This document shows positions 33,772 through 42,548 of a stretch of DNA of 64,000 bases, in pieces. The position numbers and the translations under genes are program-made. Below the pieces are notes generated by a model that ran no database searches, was not told where the DNA came from, and worked only from the letters and a program-made list of their open reading frames with translations. Source of the DNA: Oscillospiraceae bacterium (GTDB lineage Bacteria > Bacillota > Clostridia > Oscillospirales > Oscillospiraceae); the NCBI GenBank assembly GCA_902778275.1, contig CACYXE010000001.1, forward strand, positions 223,062 to 287,061. Reading direction: 5' to 3'. Position 1 is the stretch's first letter; the number at the start of each line of letters is the position of its first letter.

Positions 33772-34947
33772 ATGAAAAAGATTTTAGCTCTCGCATTGGC
33801 ATTGATCATGGTCTTTGCTCTTTGCGCCTGCGGCAGCTCCGGCGGCAGTTCTTCCAGCAACACCGTCACGATCGGTGTTTTTGAGCCCGCTTCCGGTGAT
33901 AACGGCGCCGGCGGCAAGCAGGAGACCCTGGGCGTTCAGTATGCCAATTCTGTGCAGCCGACTGTCGAGATCGGCGGAAAGACCTATGATGTCGTAGTAA
34001 AGTATGTGGACAACGAGTCCTCCAACGATAAGGCGCCTTCCGCTGCGGCTGAGCTCGTCAACGCAGGCTGCTCCATCGTTCTTGGCTCCTATGGCTCCGG
34101 CGTCTCTATCGCGGGCGGCCCCACCTTTGAAGCTGCCGGCATCCCGGCCGTTGGCATTACCTGCACCAACCCCCAGGTAACGGAAGGCAACACCTATTAC
34201 TTCCGTATCTGCTTCCTGGATCCCTTCCAGGGCACCGTTCTTGCAAACTATGCGTTCAATGAGCTTGGCGTGACCAAGGCTTACTGCCTCAATAAGCTGG
34301 GCGACGACTATTCCGGCGGTCTTGTCAAGTACTTCATCGATGCTTTCGAAGGCCTTGGCGGTGAGTGCGTGCACGAGGAATTCCCCGATGGCAACTCTGA
34401 CTTCACCTCCTATGTGGCCAATGCAAAGTCCGCTGACTGCGGCGTCTTCTTCAGCCCGGTTTCCACCGAGGCTGCACAGCTGATCATCGACCAGGTCGTG
34501 GCGCAGGACGCTTCCTTCCCGCTTCTGGCCGGCGATACCTGGGACTCCAACGTTATCCTGCAGGCGGCTAAGGGCAAGGACGTGAACATCACCGTCACCA
34601 CCTTCTATCCCGAAGGCGCTGATGCCAGCTTCGACAGCAGCATCAAGGAGTGGATCAATGGCGACTCCACCAACCTGGCCAACAACGGCGGCGACGACAC
34701 TGTCGCGGCTGTGACCGCCATGGGTTACGATGCTTACTTCTTCGCACTCGCTGCCCTGCAGAAAGCCGGTTCCACCGAGCCTGCGAAGGTTATGGAAGCT
34801 CTGTGGAGCACCGAGATCGACGGCGTGACCGGACCCATTGCTCTGGAGCAGACCAATGGCGACGCTATCCGCAACACGGCCTTTGTCAAGCAGGCAGACA
34901 CTGCCACCGGCGCATGGATCGCGCTGGATCCTGTAACGGTCGGCTAA
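33772..34947 (+). CDS. Branched-chain amino-acid type ABC binding lipoprotein (LivK-like)
   Basis: A 391-residue solute receptor of the periplasmic-binding type I (Leu/Ile/Val) family. The signal peptide ends LCACG (lipidated Cys near residue 19), followed by a Gly/Ser linker. The mature part begins VTIGVFEPASGDNGAGGKQ and contains YDVVVKYVDNESSNDKAPSA and AAGIPAVGITCTNPQVT, typical of LivK-like receptors. It lies first in a five-gene operon; a terminator-like hairpin separates it from the permeases, giving excess binding protein. Ligand could be a branched-chain amino acid or a related compound; the family is broad. Confidence 0.92.
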   Translation: MKKILALALALIMVFALCACGSSGGSSSSNTVTIGVFEPASGDNGAGGKQETLGVQYANSVQPTVEIGGKTYDVVVKYVDNESSNDKAPSAAAELVNAGCSIVLGSYGSGVSIAGGPTFEAAGIPAVGITCTNPQVTEGNTYYFRICFLDPFQGTVLANYAFNELGVTKAYCLNKLGDDYSGGLVKYFIDAFEGLGGECVHEEFPDGNSDFTSYVANAKSADCGVFFSPVSTEAAQLIIDQVVAQDASFPLLAGDTWDSNVILQAAKGKDVNITVTTFYPEGADASFDSSIKEWINGDSTNLANNGGDDTVAAVTAMGYDAYFFALAALQKAGSTEPAKVMEALWSTEIDGVTGPIALEQTNGDAIRNTAFVKQADTATGAWIALDPVTVG

Positions 34948-34967
34948 GCTTAAGCTTTTTTGAACCC

Positions 34968-34997
34968 AAAGCGGCGGGGGAATCCTCCGCCGCTTTT
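34968..34997 (+). terminator. Partial terminator between binding protein and permease genes
   Basis: AAAGCGGCGG at 34968-34977 pairs with CCGCCGCTTT at 34987-34996, then TTCGG. With a modest T-run it likely allows read-through to the permeases. Confidence 0.7.
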
Positions 34998-35106
34998 CGG
35001 TGTATGCTCTCCGGCTTGGAGCGACAGGGATAAGGCTGTACGCTCTTTCATGCGTTTCCCGCCAAATCCTGCTTCCAGAAAGAATTCTCCTTAAGGGGGT
35101 ACTTCA

Positions 35107-35991
35107 ATGTCCTTTTTGCAGAACAGCCTGCCCTATATTCTTGCCGGTATTTCGGTTGGCGGGCAATATGCCTTGATCGCCATCGGTTATACAATGGTCT
35201 ACGGTATTCTGCGGCTGATCAATTTTGCCCACGGCGACGTATTTATGGCCGCCGGCATGTTTATGGTTTTCCTCTCGGCAAGCCTTCCCCTGGGGATCTC
35301 CATCCCGCTGGTATTGCTGATCACGGTGGTGCTGGGCTTTATCATTGAGCGTGTGGCATATAAGCCCCTGCGCTCGGCCCCGCGCATGTCTGTTATGATC
35401 TCTGCCATCGGCGTGAGCTATCTGCTTCAAAACTGCGCCCTGTATTTTACCGGTGGTCTGGCAAAGGTGTATCCGCAGCTGCCTTGGCTGAGCGATACGG
35501 TCTCTATTTTCAGCGCAGTGACCAAGCGGGTGACACTGATCACCCCGATCCTGACCCTGGTGCTGGTGATCGGGCTGTCAATGTTTATCAAGCACACCAA
35601 GGTAGGCATGGCCATGCGCGCGGTCTCCAAAGACTTTGAAACCGCCAGGCTGATGGGCATCAAGGTCAACTCTGTTATTTCCACGACATTTGTGATCGGT
35701 TCGCTCCTGGCCGCGGTGGGAAGTCTCCTGTATTTTACAAACTATGCCTCCGTTACACCTACTTCCGGCGGTATGCCCGGACTTAAATGCTTTGTTGCGG
35801 CTGTCTTCGGCGGCATCGGCTCCATCCCCGGCGCTGTGATCGGTGCGTTCATCATCGGCATTGCGGAAAATATCATCAAAGGTCTGGGATGGACCACCTT
35901 TTCCGACGCTTTTACTTTTGCGCTGCTGATCGTCATCCTCCTGGTCAAGCCCACAGGTCTATTCGGTGAAAAGGCAACAGATAAGGTGTGA
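35107..35991 (+). CDS. Branched-chain amino-acid type ABC permease (LivH-like)
   Basis: A 294-residue membrane protein with about eight hydrophobic segments. It shows the LivH marks GGQYALIAIGYTMVYGILRLINFAHGDVFM at the N-terminus, the cytoplasmic loop AMRAVSKDFETARLMGI, and FGGIGSIPGAVIGAFIIG near the end. It pairs with the LivM-like subunit to make the channel. AAGGGGG precedes the ATG. The next gene starts 11 bases after its stop. Confidence 0.92.
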   Translation: MSFLQNSLPYILAGISVGGQYALIAIGYTMVYGILRLINFAHGDVFMAAGMFMVFLSASLPLGISIPLVLLITVVLGFIIERVAYKPLRSAPRMSVMISAIGVSYLLQNCALYFTGGLAKVYPQLPWLSDTVSIFSAVTKRVTLITPILTLVLVIGLSMFIKHTKVGMAMRAVSKDFETARLMGIKVNSVISTTFVIGSLLAAVGSLLYFTNYASVTPTSGGMPGLKCFVAAVFGGIGSIPGAVIGAFIIGIAENIIKGLGWTTFSDAFTFALLIVILLVKPTGLFGEKATDKV

Positions 35992-36001
35992 GGTGACGGA
36001 T

Positions 36002-37153
36002 ATGGAATTGAGAAAAAATAAAAGAAAAGACAGTCTCTACACCGTAATTGCACTGATCGCCATGTTTGCTGTGCTTCTGGTCATGGAATTGACCATGAAG
36101 AGCACATCCATCCTGTTCACTGTGCTGAAAAAAGGCGTGATTTACGCGCTTGTTGCGGTGTCGATGAACCTGCTTAACGGCTTCACGGGGCTCTTCTCCC
36201 TGGGGCAGGCAGGCTTTATGCTCATCGGCGCGTATACATATGCGATCCTTTCCATGCCGGTTTCCGTGAAATTGAGTGAATCGGTGTACAAATACTACGA
36301 CTGCGCTATCGGCTTCGACCTGGGAATCCTTCCCTCGCTCCTGCTGGCGGGCATCATTGCCGCGATCTTCGCCGCGCTGATCGGTCTTCCTGTCCTGCGG
36401 CTGAAAAGCGACTATCTGGCAATCGCTACGCTGGGCTTTGCGGAGATCCTGCGTGCTTTCTTCCAGTGGGACGCCATGGGCCCCGTCACAAACGGCGCAA
36501 ACGTTCTGCGGCAATACCGGGATCTGACCAAGGTGACCATTCCGTTCACAGATATCCCGTTCCCGCCCACGCTGTTTTGCTTCCTAGTGTCCGGGATCTG
36601 TATTGCCATTATCGTTCTGCTGATCAACTCCTCTTACGGACGAGCCTTCAAAGCCATCCGTGATGACGAGATCGCGGCCGAGGCCATGGGCATCAATCTT
36701 TTCAAGCATAAGGAACTGAGCTTTGTGATCAGTTCGTTCTTTGCAGGCATCTCCGGCGCCATGCTCGCTATGTTCCAGTACACTGTGCAGGCTGCCCAGT
36801 TCAAGACAGCCATGACCTATGAGATCCTTCTGATCGTTGTCATCGGCGGCATCGGCTCCATCACCGGTTCCTGCATCGCGTCTTTCCTGTTTATCGCCTG
36901 CAACGAGTGGTGGCTGCGCTTCCTGGATGAATCCTCCAACAACATCCTGGGCTTGAATATCCTGCGTTCGGGCTTCCGTAAAGTCGTATTCTCCATCATC
37001 ATCATGATCATCGTGCTGTTCTTCTCCAAGGGCATTATGGGTGAGCGAGAGTTTTCTTGGAACGGCATACGGGCCTTTTTACACGATCCCTTTGGTTTAA
37101 AGGCAAAGCGTCTGAAAAAAGAGGCCAAGGCAGGGGAGGTGAACGGCAAGTGA
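36002..37153 (+). CDS. Branched-chain amino-acid type ABC permease (LivM-like)
   Basis: A 383-residue membrane protein, the second channel subunit. Signs are SMNLLNGFTGLFSLGQAGFMLIGAY near the N-terminus, the coupling loop FKAIRDDEIAAEAMGIN, and GGIGSITGSCIASFLF. It is longer than the usual LivM because of a basic C-terminal tail. ATG 36002 is chosen with TGAGGTGACGG upstream. The stop overlaps the GTG start of the ATPase gene. Confidence 0.92.
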   Translation: MELRKNKRKDSLYTVIALIAMFAVLLVMELTMKSTSILFTVLKKGVIYALVAVSMNLLNGFTGLFSLGQAGFMLIGAYTYAILSMPVSVKLSESVYKYYDCAIGFDLGILPSLLLAGIIAAIFAALIGLPVLRLKSDYLAIATLGFAEILRAFFQWDAMGPVTNGANVLRQYRDLTKVTIPFTDIPFPPTLFCFLVSGICIAIIVLLINSSYGRAFKAIRDDEIAAEAMGINLFKHKELSFVISSFFAGISGAMLAMFQYTVQAAQFKTAMTYEILLIVVIGGIGSITGSCIASFLFIACNEWWLRFLDESSNNILGLNILRSGFRKVVFSIIIMIIVLFFSKGIMGEREFSWNGIRAFLHDPFGLKAKRLKKEAKAGEVNGK

Positions 37154-37998
37154 GCGAATCCGTCCTTCGTTTGGAAAATGTGACCATGCAGTTCGGCGGC
37201 GTCGTTGCCGTCAACAACCTGTCCCTTGAAGTCAACAAGGGCGAGATCGTGGCTCTTATCGGCCCGAACGGCGCCGGTAAGACTACAGCGTTCAACTGTA
37301 TCACCGGTGTGTACGAGCCTACAAACGGCCAGGTCTTCTTTGAAGATCAGCTGATCGTATCCAATCATCCCTCGGGTAAAATGAAAAAATCCTATCAGGG
37401 CATGAATTCCGAGAAATACGTCAATGTCAAGACACTGGATCCCACACCGGATCAGATCACGAAGCTTGGCATTGCCAGGACCTTTCAGAACATTCGCCTG
37501 TGGAAGGGCATGACTGTTTTTGAAAACGTGCTCACTGCCAAGCATATGCGGGCAAAACAAAACGTTTTTACCGCTACTTTCCGGCTTGCCGCTGCTGAAG
37601 AGCGCAGAATGCGTGAAGAGACCATGGCTCTGCTGGAGGAGCAGAATCTTGTGCAGTTCAAGGATGACATGGCCACCTCGCTGCCCTATGGCCTGCAGCG
37701 TCGGCTGGAGATCGCGCGTGCGCTGGCGACCGAGCCCAAGCTCCTGCTGCTGGATGAGCCTGCCGCAGGCATGAACCCTCAGGAGACCGAGGATCTTGGA
37801 AAGTTCATTGTCCAGATCAAAAAAGAGTATAATCTCACGATTTTCATGATCGAGCACCATATGGATCTGGTCATGAAGTTTTCCGATCGTATTTATGTGA
37901 TCGATTTCGGCAAGCTGATCGCGCACGGGACTCCGGCTGAGATCCAGGCCAATCCCAAGGTGATCGACGCTTATCTGGGGGTGGCGGAAGATGAATGA
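37150..37998 (+). CDS. Branched-chain amino-acid type ABC ATPase (LivG-like)
   Basis: A 282-residue ATPase. Walker A is GPNGAGKT, signature LPYGLQRRLEIARAL (LivG form of LSGGQ), Walker B LLLLDEPAAGMN, and switch IEHHMDLVM. The middle insert of about 40 residues (KMKKSYQGMNSEKYVNVKTL region) is unusual in length. GTG at 37150 overlaps the livM-type stop as GTGA and follows GGGGAGGTG. The next gene overlaps its end by eight bases, so all subunits are coupled. Confidence 0.92.
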   Translation: MSESVLRLENVTMQFGGVVAVNNLSLEVNKGEIVALIGPNGAGKTTAFNCITGVYEPTNGQVFFEDQLIVSNHPSGKMKKSYQGMNSEKYVNVKTLDPTPDQITKLGIARTFQNIRLWKGMTVFENVLTAKHMRAKQNVFTATFRLAAAEERRMREETMALLEEQNLVQFKDDMATSLPYGLQRRLEIARALATEPKLLLLDEPAAGMNPQETEDLGKFIVQIKKEYNLTIFMIEHHMDLVMKFSDRIYVIDFGKLIAHGTPAEIQANPKVIDAYLGVAEDE

Positions 37999-38701
37999 AC
38001 CAATACTCACCATAAAGGATCTGAAGGTCAACTACGGCGGCATCGAAGCTGTTAAGGGGATATCCTTCGATGTGACCGAGGGGCAGATCGTCACCTTGAT
38101 CGGCGCCAATGGCGCCGGAAAAAGCTCCACCCTGAGAGCCATTGCCGGTCTTGTAAAGCCGGCAAGCGGAAAAATCGTTTTTCGCGGCGACGATATCACC
38201 GGATCGGATACCAATGAGATCGTAAGAAAAGGCATCACTCTGGTCCCGGAAGGCCGGCGTATTTTCCCTGACTTGACCGTTTTGGAGAATCTGCGTGTCG
38301 GTGCCTATCTGCGAAATGATGACATTACGGAAGATATCAACTGGGTGTATGACCTGTTCCCGCGCCTGCGGGAGCGTTCCTGGCAGGCCGGCGGTACGCT
38401 TTCCGGCGGCGAGCAGCAGATGCTGGCCGTGGGGCGCGCGCTGATGAGCCGTCCGAAGCTGATCATGATGGATGAACCCTCTCTGGGTCTTGCCCCGCTG
38501 GTCGTCAAAGGGATCTTTGATATCATCAAGGAAATCAACAAGCAGGGCGTGACGGTATTGCTGATCGAACAGAACGCCAACATGGCGCTGAAGACTGCAG
38601 ATATCGGTTACGTACTTGAGACCGGCAAGATCACATTGACCGGAACCGGACATGAGCTTCTGACGAATGAGGCTGTAAAGAGAGCCTATCTGGGCGAATA
38701 G
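37991..38701 (+). CDS. Branched-chain amino-acid type ABC ATPase (LivF-like)
   Basis: A 236-residue second ATPase of the importer. Walker A GANGAGKS, Q-loop LVPEGRRIFPDLTV (a LivF hallmark), signature LSGGEQQMLAVGRAL, Walker B LIMMDEPSLGLAP and switch LIEQNANMAL. It forms the hetero-dimer with the LivG-like protein. It ends in a strong terminator that closes the operon. Confidence 0.94.
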   Translation: MNEPILTIKDLKVNYGGIEAVKGISFDVTEGQIVTLIGANGAGKSSTLRAIAGLVKPASGKIVFRGDDITGSDTNEIVRKGITLVPEGRRIFPDLTVLENLRVGAYLRNDDITEDINWVYDLFPRLRERSWQAGGTLSGGEQQMLAVGRALMSRPKLIMMDEPSLGLAPLVVKGIFDIIKEINKQGVTVLLIEQNANMALKTADIGYVLETGKITLTGTGHELLTNEAVKRAYLGE

Positions 38702-38707
38702 AAAACA

Positions 38708-38740
38708 AATCCGACGTGGTCCCGACCACGTCGGATTGTT
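38708..38740 (+). terminator. Terminator closing the Liv-type operon
   Basis: AATCCGACGTGGT at 38708-38720 pairs with ACCACGTCGGATT at 38725-38737, then GTTATTT. Confidence 0.85.
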
Positions 38741-38741
38741 A

Positions 38742-38770
38742 TTTACATCATCGGCCGCCCGTGGTAAAAT
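38742..38770 (+). promoter_or_regulatory. Promoter candidate for prfA
   Basis: TTTACA at 38742-38747, 17-base spacer, TAAAAT at 38765-38770, 27 bases before the ATG. Confidence 0.6.
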
Positions 38771-38797
38771 GATGTGACTTTGAATTCGGAGCATACT

Positions 38798-39868
38798 ATG
38801 ACGGAACGGTTGAAACGCATCAAAAATCAATATGAGGAACTGCGCAGGCGAATGGAGGAACCGGAGACCTACTCTGATCCTGCGGTCTATGCCCGGTGTG
38901 AGCGGGAAGCCCGGGAACTTGCGCCTCTGGCCGAGGCGTATACCGCCTATGAACAGGCGGGCTTTCGGATGCGATCCGCATATGAGATGCTGCATGACGA
39001 AGAGCTGGGTGAGCTCGCGCAGGAAGAATACCAGCAGGCCAGAGAAGATCGTGACCGCCTGGAAAAGGAGATCCGTCTGCTGCTTTTGCCGAAGGATCCA
39101 AACGACGGCAAAAACGTGATCGTGGAGATCCGCGGCGGCGTAGGCGGTGAAGAGGGGATGCTGTTCGCGGCGGATCTGTTCCGTATGTATACCATGTACG
39201 CCGAATCAAAGGGCTGGCGGATCGACATTGCCAATATCAGCGAGACGGAATTGGGCGGCATCAAAGAGATCAGTTTTATGATTGAAGGCGCAGGCGCCTA
39301 CTCCAGACTGAAATTCGAAGCGGGCGGACATCGTGTCCAGCGGGTGCCGGTTACGGAATCCGGCGGCAGGATCCATACCTCGGCTGCTACGGTGGCTGTG
39401 CTTCCGGAAATCGAAGAAGTTGATTTCAAACTGGATCTCAATGATCTGAAAATCGACACCTACCGATCCTCCGGCGCAGGCGGCCAGCATGTCAACAAAA
39501 CAGAGAGCGCCATTCGTATCACACATCTGCCCAGCGGACTTGTGGTGGAATGCCAGGATGAGCGCAGTCAGTATAAGAACAAAGACCGGGCCATGCAGAT
39601 TCTGCGCTCCAAGCTTTACGAACAGGAGCAGGCCAAGCAGAATGCCGCGGTTGCGGCGGAGCGCAAAAGCCAGATCGGCTCAGGTGATCGAAGTGACCGC
39701 ATCCGGACGTACAATTTCCCCCAAAACCGGGTGACGGATCACAGACTTGTGGGGGACAATAAAAACTTTAATCTGAGCAGCATCATCAATGGCAATCTGG
39801 ATGAATTGATCGACGCCCTGGTCGCGGCGGATCAGGCGGAAAAGCTGAGCAGACAAGCGGAGGCGTAA
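38798..39868 (+). CDS. prfA: Peptide chain release factor 1
   Basis: A 356-residue release factor that ends translation at UAA and UAG. The catalytic GGQ is in SSGAGGQHVNKTESAIR, and the domain-2 region carries the RVPVTES recognition area. ATG 38798 (CGGAG eight bases upstream) gives the normal N-terminus TERLKRI; the frame is open earlier but not conserved. In most Firmicutes the methyltransferase gene prmC follows; here the Sua5-CoaE fusion gene follows with no gap (the stop and next ATG touch). Confidence 0.96.
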   Translation: MTERLKRIKNQYEELRRRMEEPETYSDPAVYARCEREARELAPLAEAYTAYEQAGFRMRSAYEMLHDEELGELAQEEYQQAREDRDRLEKEIRLLLLPKDPNDGKNVIVEIRGGVGGEEGMLFAADLFRMYTMYAESKGWRIDIANISETELGGIKEISFMIEGAGAYSRLKFEAGGHRVQRVPVTESGGRIHTSAATVAVLPEIEEVDFKLDLNDLKIDTYRSSGAGGQHVNKTESAIRITHLPSGLVVECQDERSQYKNKDRAMQILRSKLYEQEQAKQNAAVAAERKSQIGSGDRSDRIRTYNFPQNRVTDHRLVGDNKNFNLSSIINGNLDELIDALVAADQAEKLSRQAEA

Positions 39869-41077
39869 ATGGAGACCACTGTGATTCGGGACAATATCTC
39901 CCGCGCGGCTGAACTGATCAAAGCAGGCGCTCTTGTAGCTGTCCCGACAGAAACAGTCTACGGACTTGCCGGGAACGGTTTGGATGAGCAGGCGGTACGT
40001 GAGATCTATGAGGTGAAGGGAAGACCTGAGGTAAAGCCCTTGTCGCTGATGGTTCCCGGCCCGGAGGCAATAAAGCGTTATTGCGCAGATGTGCCGGCTG
40101 CCGCGATCCGTCTGGCGGAACACTTTTGGCCGGGCCCCCTGACCATTGTTTTAAAAGCCAGTGATCTGGTGCCGGATATCGTACGCGCCGGCGGTGCTAC
40201 TGTTGGACTTCGGTGCCCGGATCATCCGCTGACACTGGAGGCTCTGCGGCTGGCACAGCTGCCTTTTGCCGCCCCTTCGGCCAATCCCTCCGGTGCGCCC
40301 AGTCCCAAAACCGCGGAGGATGTGCTGCGCTATTTCTCAGGAAAAATTGAAGCAGTCATTGATGGAGGTCCCTGCGGGATCGGCTTTGAATCCACCATAC
40401 TGGATATGAGCAAGACACCTTATCAGATCCTGCGGCAGGGCGCCCTGTCGGAAGCTGAGATCAAAAAGGTTCTTGCAGAGCAGCTGATCAAGATCGGCAT
40501 CACCGGCGGTACAGGCTGCGGAAAAACGACAGCCCTTATGGAATTGCAGAAGATGGGCGCTTTGATCCTTGACTGCGACGCTGTGTATCACGAGCTGCTG
40601 AGCAGCAATGCCCGGATGCTCTCTGAGATCGACTTCCATTTTCCGGGAACTGTCATAGACGGGAAGTTGGAACGCAAGGCGCTTGGTGCCGTCGTGTTTG
40701 CAGACCCTGCCGCGCTGGAAACGCTGAACAGGATCACACACCGCTATGTGGGACAGGAGGTTCAGAGCCGCCTGGAAGACTGGGCCATGTCCGGAGGACG
40801 CCTTGCGGCGATCGACGCCATTGAGCTTCTGAGCAGCGGCCTTGCGGAGCAATGCAACGCGACCATCGGGATCATTGCGGATGAGGAAGTGCGCGCATCC
40901 CGCATCATGGCCAGGGACAATATCAGTAAGGAATACGCTTTGCTGCGTATCCGGGCACAAAAGCCCAATCAATACTTTATCGACAACTGCGACTTTACCG
41001 TAGAGAACAACGGCGATGTTTCGCTTTTTGCTGAGAAGTTTCAGGTACTAATGAAGGAGATATTGAAAAATGGATGA
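39869..41077 (+). CDS. Fusion of threonylcarbamoyl-AMP synthase (Sua5/TsaC) and dephospho-CoA kinase (CoaE)
   Basis: A 402-residue two-enzyme protein. Residues 1-205 are a YrdC/TsaC domain: VPTETVYGLAGNG, KGRPEVKPLSLMV, HFWPGPLTIVL, PSANPSGAPSP and GFESTILDM; it makes threonylcarbamoyl-AMP for the t6A tRNA modification. From about 208 a CoaE kinase begins with the P-loop ITGGTGCGKT, then ILDCDAVYHELL and the lid region around SRIMARDNIS; it phosphorylates dephospho-CoA in the last step of CoA synthesis. The CoaE domain's own start has been replaced by a direct join (LAEQLIKIGITGG) with no linker. The reading frame is continuous. It overlaps the next gene by eight bases. Confidence 0.9.
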   Translation: METTVIRDNISRAAELIKAGALVAVPTETVYGLAGNGLDEQAVREIYEVKGRPEVKPLSLMVPGPEAIKRYCADVPAAAIRLAEHFWPGPLTIVLKASDLVPDIVRAGGATVGLRCPDHPLTLEALRLAQLPFAAPSANPSGAPSPKTAEDVLRYFSGKIEAVIDGGPCGIGFESTILDMSKTPYQILRQGALSEAEIKKVLAEQLIKIGITGGTGCGKTTALMELQKMGALILDCDAVYHELLSSNARMLSEIDFHFPGTVIDGKLERKALGAVVFADPAALETLNRITHRYVGQEVQSRLEDWAMSGGRLAAIDAIELLSSGLAEQCNATIGIIADEEVRASRIMARDNISKEYALLRIRAQKPNQYFIDNCDFTVENNGDVSLFAEKFQVLMKEILKNG

Positions 41078-42455
41078 TCTGAGAAGCAAGCTGTTTTACG
41101 AGCAGAAGAATGGTTATGACCTGATCGGTACGGAGGAGCGTCTGGCGCTTGAGGACTATGCCAAAGACTATATGGCGTTTTTGAACAATTCCCGTACAGA
41201 GCGGGAAGCGGTGATAAAAGCCGTGGAAATGGCCGAAGAGCGGGGCTTTATTCCTTTCGTGCCCGGGATGGACCTGGAGCCCGGGATGAAGGTCTATAAA
41301 AATAATCGGGGGAAAGCGCTGCTTCTTGCGGTGATCGGCAAACGCCCGCTGTCGGAGGGCGGTGTGATCGCGGGCGCCCATGTGGACGCGCCCAGGCTCG
41401 ATCTGAAGCAGGTCACCATGTATGAATCTGACGAATTGTGCTACTTCAAGACTCACTATTACGGCGGGATCAAAAAGTATCAGTGGGTGACCATCCCTCT
41501 GGAACTGCACGGCGTGGTGGCTCTGAAAAATGGGGAGCTTGCCGAAATTACGATTGGCCGCGAGCCGGATGAACCCCGTTTTGTGATCACAGACCTGCTG
41601 CCGCATCTGGCGCAGGATCAAATGAAAAAGACCATGGCGGAGGGCATCACCGGCGAAGGGCTGAATATACTGATCGGCAGCACCCCTTATGCGGACGACG
41701 GCAAGGACCGGGTCAAGCTGGCGGTCATGAGCCTGCTGAATGATATGTACGGCATTACCGAAGAGGACTTCCTCTCCGCGGAGTTGACTGCCGTTCCGGC
41801 TTTTGACGTGTGCGAAATCGGTCTTGACCGCTCTCTGATCGGCGGCTATGGCCATGACGACCGGGTATGCGCCTTCGCCGAATTGAAAGCGATCTTCGAT
41901 GTGGAAGCGCCTGAAAAGACCTGTGTCTGCATCCTGGCCGACAAGGAAGAGATCGGCTCTGAGGGCGTAACCGGTATGCAGAGCGCTGCCTTCGACACTT
42001 TCATGGAGGATCTGTGCGCTGTCCAGGGAGTCGAGCTGCGGCGCTGCCTGGAGAACAGCTTTTGCCTCTCCGCAGACGTGACCAATGCCTTTGATCCCAT
42101 CTACCCGGAGGTCTCCGAAAAACGCAGCGATTCCAAAATCAACTACGGTATGGCCCTTTGCAAATTCACCGGCGCAAGGGGCAAGTCCGGTACCAGTGAC
42201 GCCTCGGCGGAAGTGGTCGGATATCTGCGCGGTCTGTACGCAAGGGAAGGCGTGGTCTGGCAGATGGCTGAGCTTGGCAAGGTCGACCAGGGCGGCGGCG
42301 GAACCATCGCCAAGTTCATGGCCAACCGCAATATCGACACCATTGACGCAGGCGTTCCTGTGCTCAGCATGCACGCCCCCTTTGAGGTGGTCGCCAAATT
42401 CGACTGCTATATGACCTATAAGGGTGTTCTTGCCGCATATCGCGATAACAAATAA
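41070..42455 (+). CDS. M18 family aminopeptidase
   Basis: A 461-residue zinc aminopeptidase (aminopeptidase I type). Signs are AGAHVDAPRLDLKQ (metal His and Asp), HYYGGIKKYQWV, LADKEEIGSEGVTGMQS (catalytic and metal glutamates), GYGHDDRVCAFAE, and VPVLSMHAPFEV near the end with the last metal His. It removes N-terminal residues, preferring acidic or hydrophobic ones, in the cytoplasm, usually as a large oligomer. Co-transcribed with prfA and the fusion gene; a strong terminator follows. Confidence 0.93.
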   Translation: MDDLRSKLFYEQKNGYDLIGTEERLALEDYAKDYMAFLNNSRTEREAVIKAVEMAEERGFIPFVPGMDLEPGMKVYKNNRGKALLLAVIGKRPLSEGGVIAGAHVDAPRLDLKQVTMYESDELCYFKTHYYGGIKKYQWVTIPLELHGVVALKNGELAEITIGREPDEPRFVITDLLPHLAQDQMKKTMAEGITGEGLNILIGSTPYADDGKDRVKLAVMSLLNDMYGITEEDFLSAELTAVPAFDVCEIGLDRSLIGGYGHDDRVCAFAELKAIFDVEAPEKTCVCILADKEEIGSEGVTGMQSAAFDTFMEDLCAVQGVELRRCLENSFCLSADVTNAFDPIYPEVSEKRSDSKINYGMALCKFTGARGKSGTSDASAEVVGYLRGLYAREGVVWQMAELGKVDQGGGGTIAKFMANRNIDTIDAGVPVLSMHAPFEVVAKFDCYMTYKGVLAAYRDNK

Positions 42456-42473
42456 AGAGTTGCGCATTTTTTG

Positions 42474-42507
42474 ACCGACGCTTCTTCCGGGAAGCGTCGG
42501 TTTTCTT
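42474..42507 (+). terminator. Terminator after the M18 gene
   Basis: ACCGACGCTTC at 42474-42484, loop TTCCGG, GAAGCGTCGGT at 42491-42501, then TTTCTT. Confidence 0.88.
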
Positions 42508-42548
42508 ACACACATCTGGGCAAGCTATAGCCGAGGTGACATGAACGT

